Of a stretch of DNA of 64,000 nucleotides, positions 11,401-21,871 are shown piece after piece (the first letter of the stretch is position 1; each line of letters opens with the position of its first letter). A program made the translations under genes and the position numbers. This DNA is from Hippophae tibetana. Taxonomy: Eukaryota; Streptophyta; Magnoliopsida; Rosales; Elaeagnaceae. The notes under the pieces are model-generated. The model saw nothing but the letters and a program-made list of their open reading frames with translations, was not told where the DNA came from and did no database searches. The stretch spans positions 46,424,068 to 46,488,067 of the forward strand of contig CM072808.1 in NCBI GenBank assembly GCA_037013495.1, in the 5' to 3' direction.

Positions 11401-13816
11401 CTTTTCAATCTGAAGATCTTTCTTTCTGAGTAATGCACCGTAATCACAAGTTGAAGATGGAGGACCAGGAGTTTTCAGTTCACTCTCCAACCTAGCTAGT
11501 TCTTTCTGCAAATGCTTAACCAGGGCCTTGTCAGACATGACTACATTGACCTGTGCTTTTGTAGTCACTTCTTTTGCACAACATGCAAACAAAAGTGTGT
11601 TTCTAGTTTGCTCAACATGGCCTCTTGCAGGGCTCAAAGTGCAAATGATGGCAGTTCTAGCATTGCCACCCAAGCAAGGCTGCAGTATCCGTGTCAACTT
11701 AGAATCTCTGTAGTTAATGTGTCCATGCCGTCCCTTACTGCATTTAAACTCCAACAATATTATGAAGCTAGAAATAATGTAATTAACAAAGGCCAGTTTC
11801 AGTCAATATTTGCAGAGAATTACACTGAAATTAAGTGCTGTAAAAGAAACTAGTATTTAAATCAATGTTTGCAGTAAGCATATCCTTTTATTTTCATATC
11901 CACTTGATCCGAACGTACAGTATTTTAATTCAATATCCAACACCTTCATACATATCTCCCTTCAATCACAATTAAAGCAAGAACTTAAGCGGTAACACTA
12001 AGGGGGCCAACCTTAATTTGCGAATAACAGTTCCCAGGGTGAGTAAACTACGATTGATGTGGCAACCTTCTTTTAATCTTGTCCCAGCTGATAATGCCTG
12101 AGATGCACGCTCACTTCCAGCCAAATCAACAAAATTCTGCGAAGAAACAGCAGCAATAGCTTCACTTGGTATTGCTATTTCTAGTTTCTTGAGACAGAAA
12201 CCATTTAAAAAAACTAAATAAACAATATTCAGAGCCAAAAGAAGCTCAATAAACAACAAATTATGTCCACTGAACCCAAAATCTAAAAGAAAATTGATAT
12301 TTACCACCCCGGCTGATAGGGTGGTGGAATTGCCCTTGCCTAAGAACTCACGAGCAGAACTTTCTATACCCTGCATGAGTGAAATTCAAAAATAAGAGCT
12401 CTGCAACATTGAAATCTGCTCTTGAAAATGACAGTGTAATCAAAGGTGAGATAAGTCGATCAGGTTACCAGTCGAATAATTTGATGTGATCTGGAGCTTT
12501 TCTCATTCAGTGAGGTCTCTCCTATTTGTCTTTGCGCTGAAATAATACACTGAAATACATAAAAGTACACCATGATATGGAAAGAGAGCATCCAAAAATA
12601 CCTTACCTTCACAAATGGAAAGGAGCTCCTGCAAGTGGCTCCAATCTCTAAGAGTTTCCTCAGTGAGTTTCTCCACAATGGTCCCCCGCTGATGGTGACA
12701 AAAAGTTTGAACAATTCATGCACCACAGAATTGAAATGTAAAACTCAAAAGAAAAGGAAAATAGCAAAAAAAAGAGAAGAAAAAAAGAAATTAAATGCAC
12801 CTCAGGATCATCCCTCAGTCTAAGTGATGTATTATCAGTGCTAAGGAGGTCTCTTATGGCTTCATTGTATATCTCAATTGCTGAAAACTTTACAATAAAT
12901 GCTCTTTCCTCATGCTGCCAAAAAAGAAATGACGTCAGTTATTCATTAAGAAGTTTATCATCATGATATAAAGAGTATAGCTGAAAGCATCAAATCAAGC
13001 AAACACAAGAACAAGTAAATAAATTTTACCCTATGTATGTAGTCAAATATGTCTGCTACTGCATACTCAGTTACACCATTCATGGTGTATGTTTTGCCAC
13101 TGCTCGTTTGCCCATATGCAAATATACTAGCTGAAAAATTAAAAAAAGGGTTACATATTTCATTTCTTTCGAAATTAGAATCAAAGAATCAGAAAACAGC
13201 TATACAACTGATATCCACGTACAATTGATGCCATCGATAACTGATAGAGCTATTTCCTTAGCTCCTTCTTCATATACCTGCCTTGTAGAGCAGTCACCTC
13301 TGTATACTTTGTCTATAGCAAAACAAAAATACAAATTATAAGATGAAAAGATACATAACTACTAGGGTGACAGAGATATTTTAAAAAGGGGGTTTCTCAA
13401 AAAGAATATAAAGCATGACAACATTATAATAATAAAAACCACACAGAAGATTTTACTGGCAAATTATTGTCATATAAGTTTGGTTTTCCCCTTCCCCAAT
13501 CAAGTGTTTAATGATATAAATCAGTATTGACTACAAACTCATTACATATCTAAATCCAGGATAATAAGCAGCAGAAAACAATAAACATTTGGCTACCAAA
13601 TGTATAGGCGCTTGGAAATGTAGAACCCTCCCGTAGGGTGTTCCGGTATAAGATGGTTGTGTCATTGATGCATTCCCAGTCTGCCACTTCACTGGATGTA
13701 ATCTCCTTCTCACTTAGAGGCCTCAACCTCACTAAAACAAGAATCTTCTCCTCGCGACCTCTTTGGCCTTGCATCCTTTCCCACTTACTCAATTCTTCTC
13801 CACCAATTGCTCCCAT
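8500..13816 (-). CDS. Kinesin-like protein of the KIN-7 (NACK-like) family
   Basis: A microtubule plus-end motor with N-terminal motor domain; KIN-7/NACK kinesins act mainly in cytokinesis and phragmoplast expansion. Thirteen minus-strand exons join in phase to 952 aa: 13597-13816, 13223-13312, 13030-13130, 12801-12914, 12607-12688, 12469-12536, 12305-12370, 12012-12136, 11401-11737, 11184-11285, 10184-11104, 9449-9759 and 8500-8821. The start [17 protein letters not shown] is typical of the KIN-7E/F/G group. Motor motifs: RPLSEKE near the start, P-loop GQTSSGKT (110-117), switch I NEKSSRSH (213-220), switch II DLAGSE (251-256). A neck and coiled coil follow ([31 protein letters not shown]), then a long acidic, Ser-rich linker encoded by the 921-nt exon. 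The C-terminal plant DUF3490-type domain follows, with [39 protein letters not shown] and [10 protein letters not shown]. Nothing is missing. Some members are annotated as chloroplast-targeted, but I see no clear transit peptide. Confidence 0.95.
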
Positions 13817-14110
13817 TATATTTTTCTGTCAAATGTCCTCCTCAATCCTACCACCAGTCTAGTCACAATAAGAACACAAATTTCACAAAGTGAAAAAACA
13901 AGCACAAAAGGGACGTTTTCTACTCATGCTGCTGCCTTGCTCGAAAGAATTTCATTAAACAGGGAAAACCCATTGCAAGGATCCAATACTTAATCCAAAC
14001 AGTCCACTAACAGTCAATCCTGCTTTCCGAAAGTTCAAGATTGTTTAAATATTAAAGGCAGCTGTTGTTCCACATGCCGAAATCAACCATGTTCTTCACT
14101 TCCTATTCAT
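13817..14110 (-). other. Probable 5' leader exon of the kinesin gene, with upstream ATGs
   Basis: On the minus strand a good splice acceptor (TTTTTCTTACAG) ends at 14111, so a leader exon probably runs from 14110 to the start codon at 13816. It begins with ATGAATAGGAAGTGA, a four-codon upstream ORF, and contains several more upstream ATGs. The partner donor may be the AG|GTTAGA near 15560, which would make a leader intron of about 1.4 kb. This is inferred from splice signals only. Confidence 0.4.
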
Positions 14111-14111
14111 C

Positions 14112-16550
14112 TGTAAGAAAAAGCTAAAATTAGTATTTATCCAACCACCAAGAAAAAGCACCGGAATGGTCACATCATCAAGCACAAGCAAACAATGACT
14201 TTAATCCAAAGAACCCATAGAGAAAAAGGGGGGGGGGAAATACTAAAACAAACCAAGGTGCTAAATCACGTTTTAAATCTACCATAAACTGATCCAGGAT
14301 GTAATCCAACAACCAACAAAAAAATAGAACCGAAAATTTTAAAAATAAGTACTGGTTTGTTACGACGAATATTTCTGCTTCCATCATTAATCTTTAATTT
14401 CAAGATTCACCGTGTAAGATAAAAAAATAATAATAAGGACCCATTTTTTCCCCTTTACTATCAGCCCTTACTTCAACAATGACCAACCGGAGCTTCAGAG
14501 CAGAAAACTTCAGATAGTGATCACCCGCTATGCTTGAAGACAAAGCAAGAGAATTTCTCTATGGACTTTTCAAATAATGGTCCCACCATATGATTTCATT
14601 CATCTCTCTCACAAACATAAAAACACTGATTCTACTTTCATTCTTTTTTTTTACCATAAAATGCTAATATTATTGAGATGTAAACAAAACCCAGAAGAAT
14701 TTTACCTTCAAATTGTCAGTCACTCTCACAAAGCCGTTAGAGATTTCATTGGACATTGTAGCTGAGATACTGAACCATTCGTCAGAGCTGCCGACAAATT
14801 TTCTACAGAAAGACGCCGTCGTTTCAATGTCAGTCTTAAAGCTTCACAGCCCTGACTTTTGTCTTCTTCGATATAGCTCTTCCTCTACAACTGCGAACAC
14901 GAACAACTATAATTCTCTTTGATTTATTACGATTTTCTAGAATTAATAATACCCGATAATTAAGCATTCAAACGTTTCAATTTAACGTTTCTTCAACGGT
15001 TAAGTGCTTCAAAAAAAAAAAAAAAGATACGCGCGGCTTCTAACTAACTCAAATGTATATCTCTCTCAATTTCTCAGGTACATTTTGTAAATTTTCAAAT
15101 TAAACCTTTAAATCCAAGTTATATTAACCTTCTAAGCTAACTTTGCATGACTCGAAAATCAAACAGAGCCAAGCACTAGCTCTTTCAATGAATATTTAAC
15201 AGAATCTGGCAAAAACAAAAAAAAAAACACAACCAACTAAGACAAGCAAATTTGCAAGTTGCTTAATTATTTTTTTACCAGAATTAAAGCAACAAGCTTA
15301 AGTCTCACTCAAGTAGAACAAACAAAATCTCCAAAACGTAGCTTCAAGCCCAAAATGAAGAAAAATTACTAATTAAAAAATAAAATTATCTTAAGAATCG
15401 AATGACCGTGAAAGGTCTGAGAAAATTACAGAAAAAAAAATAAACGAAATCGTAAGGAGGTTCGATACAACAGCGAACATCGGCGGTTTTTACAACCCAC
15501 GATCTCTAACTCGAACCAAAAATACAAAAAAACAAAAGTTGGTTTTAAGTTCTAACCTCCGAAGGAAACCTCTTTTTATCTTCCCCTAAATTGGAATGGA
15601 CAAAAGGGTCCGCTGTAAATCTGGTGGGTGTGAATAAAGTCTATGGACATCTACAGCTCTCAAGGTAGTTGATTAGCTACGGGAAACTGGGATGTATTAC
15701 CATTTTACCCTTCATTTTTCTGTACGTAAATCTTGGCGGAAGTCACGTGTAAAAGGTAATCGGTTGGGATGATGGCTTGAGGTTCCGCCACGTGGATTTC
15801 ATTAATCGATTGTTGGTGGGGAGGGGTGTTTGAGGCATCGAATGGTTGGAATGTTCATCATTTTGGTTAACAACGGTCAGGATCTTAATTGGACAGTAGT
15901 TTCGAGTAAATAAAAGAAAAAAGATCACGTGATTGGAAGAATAAATAAGAGTGCTTTGTCAGTTAAAGGAAGCAAAGAATTACATCTTTACTCTTTTCCT
16001 TCTTTTTCTTTTTTCTTTTTTTAAATTTTCTTCAGAAGTATTTCAAAAAAAAAAAAAAATCTTCAAGAAGTTTACGTTAAATTTTGCATACATTTTATTT
16101 TTTAAATTTCATATTCATTATAATTTTTTTTTGTTAAATTTCAAACTGTAATTTTTTTTAATAATAAAAAAAATTTAAAAATAAGGTGTAAGATCAAATA
16201 ATTAATAAATTCTTTTTTTTCTCAAAAAATCATGACTTAACAAAGTTATTTTAAAACTTACAAACGTGCTATGATAGCTAGCTAGCTATAAGAAGATTAA
16301 AAAAAATCCAAGATATGATGACTAATCCGACTAATTCAACTAAAAGTCAAAATTTTAACATATTATAAGATGTAAATTGTACAAAGGGGGAGAGAAAAAA
16401 TCTTCATTTCCAAATTGCTTGCAAACCAAAACTTACCACAAACAATCAATGATCAGGGGAAAAAAAAGAAAGAAAAAACAGTCGGTCAATTTCATAATAG
16501 CGACCTTTTAAACTCCAATAGTCCAGTATCTAGACATTTATCTTAGCAAC

Positions 16551-16581
<31 letters not shown>

Positions 16582-17210
16582 TATTGTTATGTAAAAGATA
16601 CTTTTATGTTATACAAAATATAGATGAAATTTTAATTTTGTTATAATATTTTCATTTTTGATTACTTTATTTTTTAAATAATGTTTTAGAAAAAAGACAT
16701 TAAAAATTTATTTTTAAAATAGTATATTTGTATTATCTCATCAATATAAGTCTATTATTTTATAATATTTTTTTTTATAATATTTTTTTTTTGTAAATAA
16801 GTAGAGAATTAAAGTGTAATTTTTTTTAAATATAGTAGACTTTAACCATTATTATTTTTTTAAAAAATGTATTAATTTAATACAATTTTTTAATTTTATT
16901 GAAAAAAATTAACAATTGTATATTACATGTGTTTTTAACGAAGAAATTTCGTCTCTTTCAAAACTCAAAATATTAAAAAAAAATCTTCATATTTTTAAGT
17001 TTTTAAATAAATATTTTAATATTTTTTTAACTTATTAAAAATGTAAAATAAGAAGGTAAAATTATTGTAGGTAGAAGATACCTTTAGTTTGTCTACTCTT
17101 GTTTATTAGGATGTCCATGGCGACTTCTATTATTATTATTGTTATTATTATTTTCCCACGAAATATAATAAACCAAGAGGAAAAAAGAAAAAGTAAAACT
17201 AATATGGATA
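14112..17210. other. Probable kinesin leader intron/promoter, then AT-rich intergenic DNA
   Basis: No protein domain is visible. The part up to about 15600 is probably leader intron plus first exon of the kinesin gene. 15600-15950 has mixed composition and several ACGTG cores (CACGTG at 15743-15748 and 15789-15794 region), compatible with a promoter. From 15960 to 17150 the DNA is A/T-run rich, with an (AAAAT)n-like run near 16550-16580. Confidence 0.5.
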
Positions 17211-17218
17211 GAGTAGAT
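17211..17218. repeat. Left target-site duplication of the hAT element
   Basis: GAGTAGAT directly abuts the left terminal inverted repeat and is repeated exactly at 21864-21871. Eight base pairs is the duplication length made by hAT transposases. Confidence 0.92.
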
Positions 17219-17360
17219 TAGGGGTGAGCAAAATATCCGATCAATCCGATCAATCCGAAAAATCCGATCAAATTAAGTGGTTTCTATCCGAAGTCGGATC
17301 GGATTCGGATTCGGATTCGGATTAGAAATATTCAAATCCGTATAATCCGATCCGATCCGA
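17219..17360. repeat. Left TIR and subterminal repeat cluster of the hAT element
   Basis: The 12-bp TIR at 17219-17230 is followed by repeated AATCCGATC words and then alternating TCGGATTCGGATT words up to about 17360. These are on the strand opposite to the matching words at the right end. Such clusters are the usual docking sites of hAT transposases. Confidence 0.8.
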
Positions 17361-17400
17361 TATATTTAATATATTATTTAAAAATATATTTATATATAAT

Positions 17401-17404
<4 letters not shown>

Positions 17405-17450
<46 letters not shown>
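17405..17450. repeat. (AT)n microsatellite
   Basis: About 46 bases of uninterrupted AT dinucleotides lie inside the hAT element, just right of its left subterminal repeats. Confidence 0.95.
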
Positions 17451-17455
<5 letters not shown>

Positions 17456-17577
17456 TTTAAACTAACCTAAAGAGTTGCCGTATATCTCCAAAACCTAACC
17501 TAATATATTTTTCAGCTGCCTCCATCTCTCTCCCTGCCTCTATTTTTCTGCTGCATCCATCTCTCTCCCTGCCTCCA

Positions 17578-18250
17578 TTGTTAAGTGCTTCTCTTCTGCT
17601 GCTTCTTTGTTGCTGCTTCTCTGCTGCTGCTTCTCTGCTTCTGCTTATCTGTTTTGCTGTTGCTGCTGCTTCTGCTTCTCTGTTTTGCTGCTGCTGCTGC
17701 TGCTTCTCTGTTTTGCTGCTGCTGCTGCTGCTTCTGCTTCTCTGTTTTGCTGCTGCTGCTTCTGCTTCTCTGTTTTGTTGCTGCTGCTGATGCTTCTGCT
17801 TCTCTGTTTTGCTGCTGCTGCTGCTTCTGCTTCTCTGTTTTGCTGCTGCTGCTGCTTCTCTGTTTTGCTGCTGCTGCTGGCTGCTGCTTCTCTGCTTTGC
17901 TGCTGCTTCTCTGCTCGCTGCTACTGCTCGCCACCGCTACTGCTCGCCACTGCTGTTGCTGCTCGCCGCTGCTGCTGCTCGCCACTGCTGTTGCTGCTTG
18001 TCGCTGCTGCTGCTGCTCGCCACTGCTGTTGCTGCTTCTGCTGCTGATGCCGCTGCTGCTGCTGCTTCTGCCGCTGCTGCTACTCGCCGCTGCTGCTCGC
18101 CACTGCTGTTGCTGCTCGTCGCTGCTTCTGCTGCTGCCGCTGCCGCTGCTGCTGCTCGCCACTGCTGTTGCTGCTCGCCGCTGCTGCTTCTGCCGCTGCT
18201 GCTGCCGCTGCTGCTGCTTCTGCTGCTGCTGCTGCCGCTGCTGCTGCCGG
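17578..18250. repeat. CTG/CTT/CCG triplet-rich low-complexity block inside the hAT element
   Basis: About 670 bp are built almost entirely of GCTGCT-type triplets with interspersed CTTCTG and CGCCA words. The local composition is far more GC-rich than the rest of the window. The triplet structure keeps several frames open on both strands (poly-Leu/Cys/Ala-like on plus, poly-Ser/Gln/Ala-like on minus), so the long frames here are composition artefacts. A recurring higher-order unit (CTTCTCTGTTTTGCTGCTG) shows growth by slippage and unequal exchange. It lies upstream of the transposase, probably in its leader or promoter. Confidence 0.9.
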
Positions 18251-18429
18251 TTCGTTGTTCTTCATCATCCTTAACAAGAAGGTTATATTTTTTGATGACA
18301 TTATAAGAAAACTTTGAACGGTGATAATTTTGTGTTGTGAAATCTGTTTTGGACGAATTTTTTTATGATTCCATATAACTTTTTGATATCTAGGCACACC
18401 AAACTGTTAAAGGCGGTTTTTCCAGAGTT

Positions 18430-18508
18430 TTTCGCCAAAAACGCTGTTTTTCGCCAAAAACGCTATTTTTCGCCAAAAACGCTGTTTTTTGCCAAAAACA
18501 CTATTTTT
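18430..18508. repeat. Four tandem 19-bp units around TTCGCCAAAAACGCT
   Basis: Units of 19 bp, each with a TTTTTCGCCAAAAACGCTG-like core, lie head to tail; the fourth is diverged (TTGCCAAAAACACT). A fifth core sits at about 18656-18675 within the next repeat. The core read backwards (TTTTTGGCGAAAAA) is near-palindromic. The array lies between the triplet block and the transposase start, so a regulatory role is conceivable but not shown. Confidence 0.85.
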
Positions 18509-18825
18509 CATGCTTTAATTGAGCTATAACAATTTTTAAACTACTTTTAAAATATTGAGATCTATCGTGGCTTGGTGGAACAAATTTCATCATTGTAGTA
18601 CATCATGGTTATTTACATAATTATAAAAATCAATATCATAAAACATTGTTTTATGTTTTTCGCCAAAAACGCTGTTTTTCATGCTTTAATTGAGCTATAA
18701 AAATTTTTAAACTACTTTTAAAATATTGAGATCTATCGTGGCTTGGTGGAACAAATTTCATCATTGTAGTACATCATGGTTATTTACATAATTATAAAAA
18801 TCAATATCATAAAACATTGTTTTAT
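18485..18825. repeat. 171-bp tandem duplication upstream of the transposase
   Basis: The segment containing CATGCTTTAATTGAGCTAT begins at 18509 and again at 18680, and both copies run to ATTGTTTTAT (ending at 18654 and 18825). I see about one or two differences between the copies, so the duplication is young. Each unit carries one TTTTCGCCAAAAAC/ACACT-type core at its left. Confidence 0.9.
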
Positions 18826-19011
18826 AAATGGTGCATGTTAATTGAACATTTCATTCGTATTATTAAAGTTTTAGTTATATTATATATAAATGTTCAATAC
18901 ATATTTTAAATCACATGAAATTAAACATGTCCAAAATCATCCCACGTCTATGTGCACATTTTTACAATTATTTATTGCAAATGTCTAATATTTTTTTCTA
19001 CAACTATACAG

Positions 19012-21247
19012 ATGGTTTTAGATAAAGATAATGATACACTTTATGTGATTGAAGAAGTAAATAAAGATGAAAGTGCAACACAACCAACTCAAGAAGAAGA
19101 TTCTGTAAGTACTCCAATTCCTGACCTATGCATTGCTTCTAAAGAAGAATGTAAAAAAGTTTCCTCTAGATCTAGTAGTGAAGCATGGGCTCATTTTACT
19201 ATAGAAGGGGTAGGGCAACATCGCAAAGCTATATGCAAATATTGTAAGAAACAATATAAGTATGTGTCAAGCAAATCTGGCACGTCAAATTTGCTTGCAC
19301 ACATTTCCATTGGATGTGATAAGTTTCCCGGTAGAGTTCTTAAGAAACAAAAAACTTTAGCTTTCCATAAGGAAGGAAGTCTTGTACCTCATAGTTTTAA
19401 TGCTGAAAGATGTAGAGAAAAATTGGTAAGGATGATAATAAAAGATGAATTGCCATTTATTATCGTAGAAGGTGAAGGATTTAAGGAGTTTATTGAAGAG
19501 TTACAACCTTTGTTTAAAATCCCTTCTCGGTGGACTATTGCAAGAGATTGCTTGAATTTGTACGTTACTGAAAGGGTAAAATTAAAAGAGTTGTTGAATA
19601 GAACTAGTAAAAGAATATGTCTTACCACTGATACATGGACATCTTGTCAGAATTTATGTTATATGTGTTTAACTGCTCATTTTGTTGATAATGGTTGGAA
19701 TTTACAAAAGAGAATCTTGAACTTTTGTCAAGTTCCAAATCATAAAGGTGATACACTTGGTAGAGCGATTGAAGCATGTTTGTTAGATTGGGGCATTGAT
19801 AGGATATTATGTATTACAGTTGATAATGCAAGTTCTAATGATACTGCACTTACTTATTTGAAAAAATGCATTAATGGTTGGGGTAATGCAATTTTAGAAT
19901 CAAAACATTTGCACATGCGATGTGGTGCACATATTCTGAATTTAATTGTTGAGCAGGGTTTGAAAGAGTATAACATATCAATAAATAGGATTCGTGCTGT
20001 TGTAAGATACGTGAGAGGATCACCAATTAGACTACAAAAATTTAAGAGTGCTGCTGAAATGGAAAAACTCTCTACTCAAAAACTCGTTTGTTTAGATGTT
20101 ACGACAAGGTGGAATTCAACTTATTTGATGTTGGATTCTGCAACTTATTTTCAAAAAGCATTTGAAAGGTTAGAGATCACTGATTTGGGATACTATCAAG
20201 AGTTTTGTCGAGGTGAAATTAAACAAGCTCCGACTATAATGGATTGGGATAATGCGAGACATTTTGTCCAATTTTTGAAAGTTTTTTATGAAGCTACATT
20301 AATGTTTTCTGGATCTTTATATGTGACTTCTAATTTCTTCTTGGATCGTATTTGTTTTATTCATGATCAACTTGATATGTGGAGTAAATGCGAGGATTAT
20401 ATTATGATGAAGATGGCTAGTGATATGAAGGTAAAGTTTGACAAATATTGGGGAGGAATATCTAAAATGAATATGATGTTATTTGTGTCTGTTTTACTTG
20501 ATCCTAGGCATAAAGAGTGTTCTTTACATCTAAGTTTGCTAGAATTGTGTAATGGGGATGAGATTGAGGCTTCAATGAGTTCTAAAAGGGTAAAAAAAAC
20601 TTTGGAAGATATGTACGAGGAGTATCATAAAGCGTATTTTCCCTCAAACATAGAAGAATCTTCTCAACCTTTAGAAATGGGTACAGAAGGTTTTGGTTTA
20701 GAAGCAGATGCATTCCAACTTTATGCTTCTCGTAAGAGAAAGCATTTAAAAGAAGTTCATACTATGGAAAACAAATCCGAAGTGGAAAAATACTTACTAG
20801 AAGCATTGGTTGATATGGATGATGAGAAATTTGATCTTTTAAGTTGGTGGAATGTTCATTCCTCAAGATTTAAGATTTTGTCTTTGATAGCTCGAGATGT
20901 ATTGGCCATACCAGTATCTACCGTAGCATCTGAATCTGCATTCTCTACAGGTGGTCGTACAATTAGTCCATACAGGAGTTCCTTATCTTCTAAAACTGTA
21001 CAATCTTTGATTTGCACTCAAAATTGGATTCGTTCATCTCCAATCATTAATATCCAAGAGTCACTTGATGAAATTGAAGCTCTAGAATCAGGTATATTTC
21101 ATAAAACTTTCAAATATATATAGATTTATTTGTTATCAAATATATATTATTATGTTTATTAGCTCATTATTTATGTATATTTTTAACTTTTTAATTTTTT
21201 ATTGTGCAGATATTCTTGATGGTATTGGTGATTTAAACCTTGAATGA
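19012..21247 (+). CDS. hAT transposase (BED zinc finger, RICESLEEPER/DAYSLEEPER-like domain order)
   Basis: The enzyme should bind the element's ends and cut and join DNA by the DDE/RNase H-like mechanism. The model has two exons, 19012-21091 and 21210-21247, 705 aa in all. The second is supported by a donor at TCAG|GTATAT, an acceptor ATTGTGCAG and phase closure, ending GIGDLNLE. I start at the ATG at 19012 because a splice-acceptor-like CTATACAG directly precedes it; the frame itself stays open to an ATG at 18952. A BED-type finger (CKYCKKQY...H...C) lies near residues 50-105. The catalytic-core landmarks are LTTDTWTS (first Asp), CITVDNASSNDTAL (second Asp) and ASESAFSTGG (acidic residue after the insertion). 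The C-terminal dimerisation domain includes FDLLSWWNVHSSRFK and PYRSSLSSKTVQSLICTQNW. There are no internal stops, and length matches active plant hATs. Confidence 0.94.
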
Positions 21248-21479
21248 TTATCAAAAAGTTGTTGTTATTAATGTTCGTAGAGTGAAGTTAATTTATGTAA
21301 TTACTATTTAATTTTTTGGAGTTAAATTATATAATTAATGTTTAATTTTTTCTTTTTGATTATTTTTGTTGAATTATTTTTAATCGTGTTGTCACTTACT
21401 TTTTTAATTTGTATGAAAAATATTTTTATTTTAGATTTTTTTATTATATGTAATTTTTCATTTTATATGTTGAAATTAA

Positions 21480-21845
21480 ATCAGATTTGGATTTGTTCGG
21501 ATTGACATTTATAGCGGTTCCAATCGGATTGATATTTCATAATTTTTTTAATAGATTTAAATTAAAATTTCGGATTTAATAATTTTCGAATTGGATCGGA
21601 TTCGGATTGACTTAAAATTAGCAAATTCAGATTTGTTCGGATTGGCATGTACAACGGATTGGTTTCGGATTGAATAATTTTTGGTTTAAATAATTTTCGG
21701 ATCGGATCGGATTCGGATTGACTTAAAATTGGCGGTTTCAGATTTGTTCGGATTGGCATGTACAACGGATCGGATTCGGATTGAATAATTCATAATTTGC
21801 TTCGGATCGGATCGGATTCGGATTTACCTAAAATTTGCGGTTTCG
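21480..21845. repeat. Right subterminal repeat array of the hAT element (about 111-bp units)
   Basis: CAGATTTGTTCGGATTGGCA recurs at 21628 and 21739 (period 111), with a more diverged earlier unit from about 21482. Each unit contains clusters of CGGATCGGATCGGATTCGGATT-type words, so the right end carries many more potential transposase sites than the left. A minus-strand open frame at 21562-21765 merely follows this array. Confidence 0.85.
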
Positions 21846-21851
21846 AACCGA

Positions 21852-21871
21852 TGCTCACCCCTAGAGTAGAT
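21852..21871. repeat. Right TIR and right target-site duplication of the hAT element
   Basis: TGCTCACCCCTA (21852-21863) is the exact inverse of the left end. GAGTAGAT (21864-21871) matches the left duplication base for base. Confidence 0.92.

Larger units (their letters stand above)
17219..21863 (+). mobile_element. Complete-looking hAT-superfamily DNA transposon (4,645 bp)
   Basis: Ends are perfect 12-bp terminal inverted repeats, TAGGGGTGAGCA (17219-17230) and TGCTCACCCCTA (21852-21863), flanked by an exact 8-bp duplication GAGTAGAT. Both subterminal regions are packed with AATCCGAT / ATCGGATT words, as expected for transposase binding in hAT elements. Internally, left to right: an AT microsatellite (17405-17450), a CTG/CTT triplet-rich block (17578-18250), a 19-bp and a 171-bp tandem repeat (18430-18825), and an uninterrupted transposase gene (19012-21247). 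Undamaged ends, perfect TSD and an open transposase suggest recent insertion and possible autonomy. Activity is inferred, not shown. Confidence 0.95.

Noticed and set aside
17581-18306. Long open frames on both strands (Leu/Cys/Ala-rich on plus, Ser/Gln-rich on minus)
   Set aside because: They follow the triplet repeat; several frames are open at once on opposite strands, so openness is caused by composition and not by coding.
21562-21765. Minus-strand 67-aa repetitive frame
   Set aside because: It simply translates the right subterminal repeats of the hAT element.
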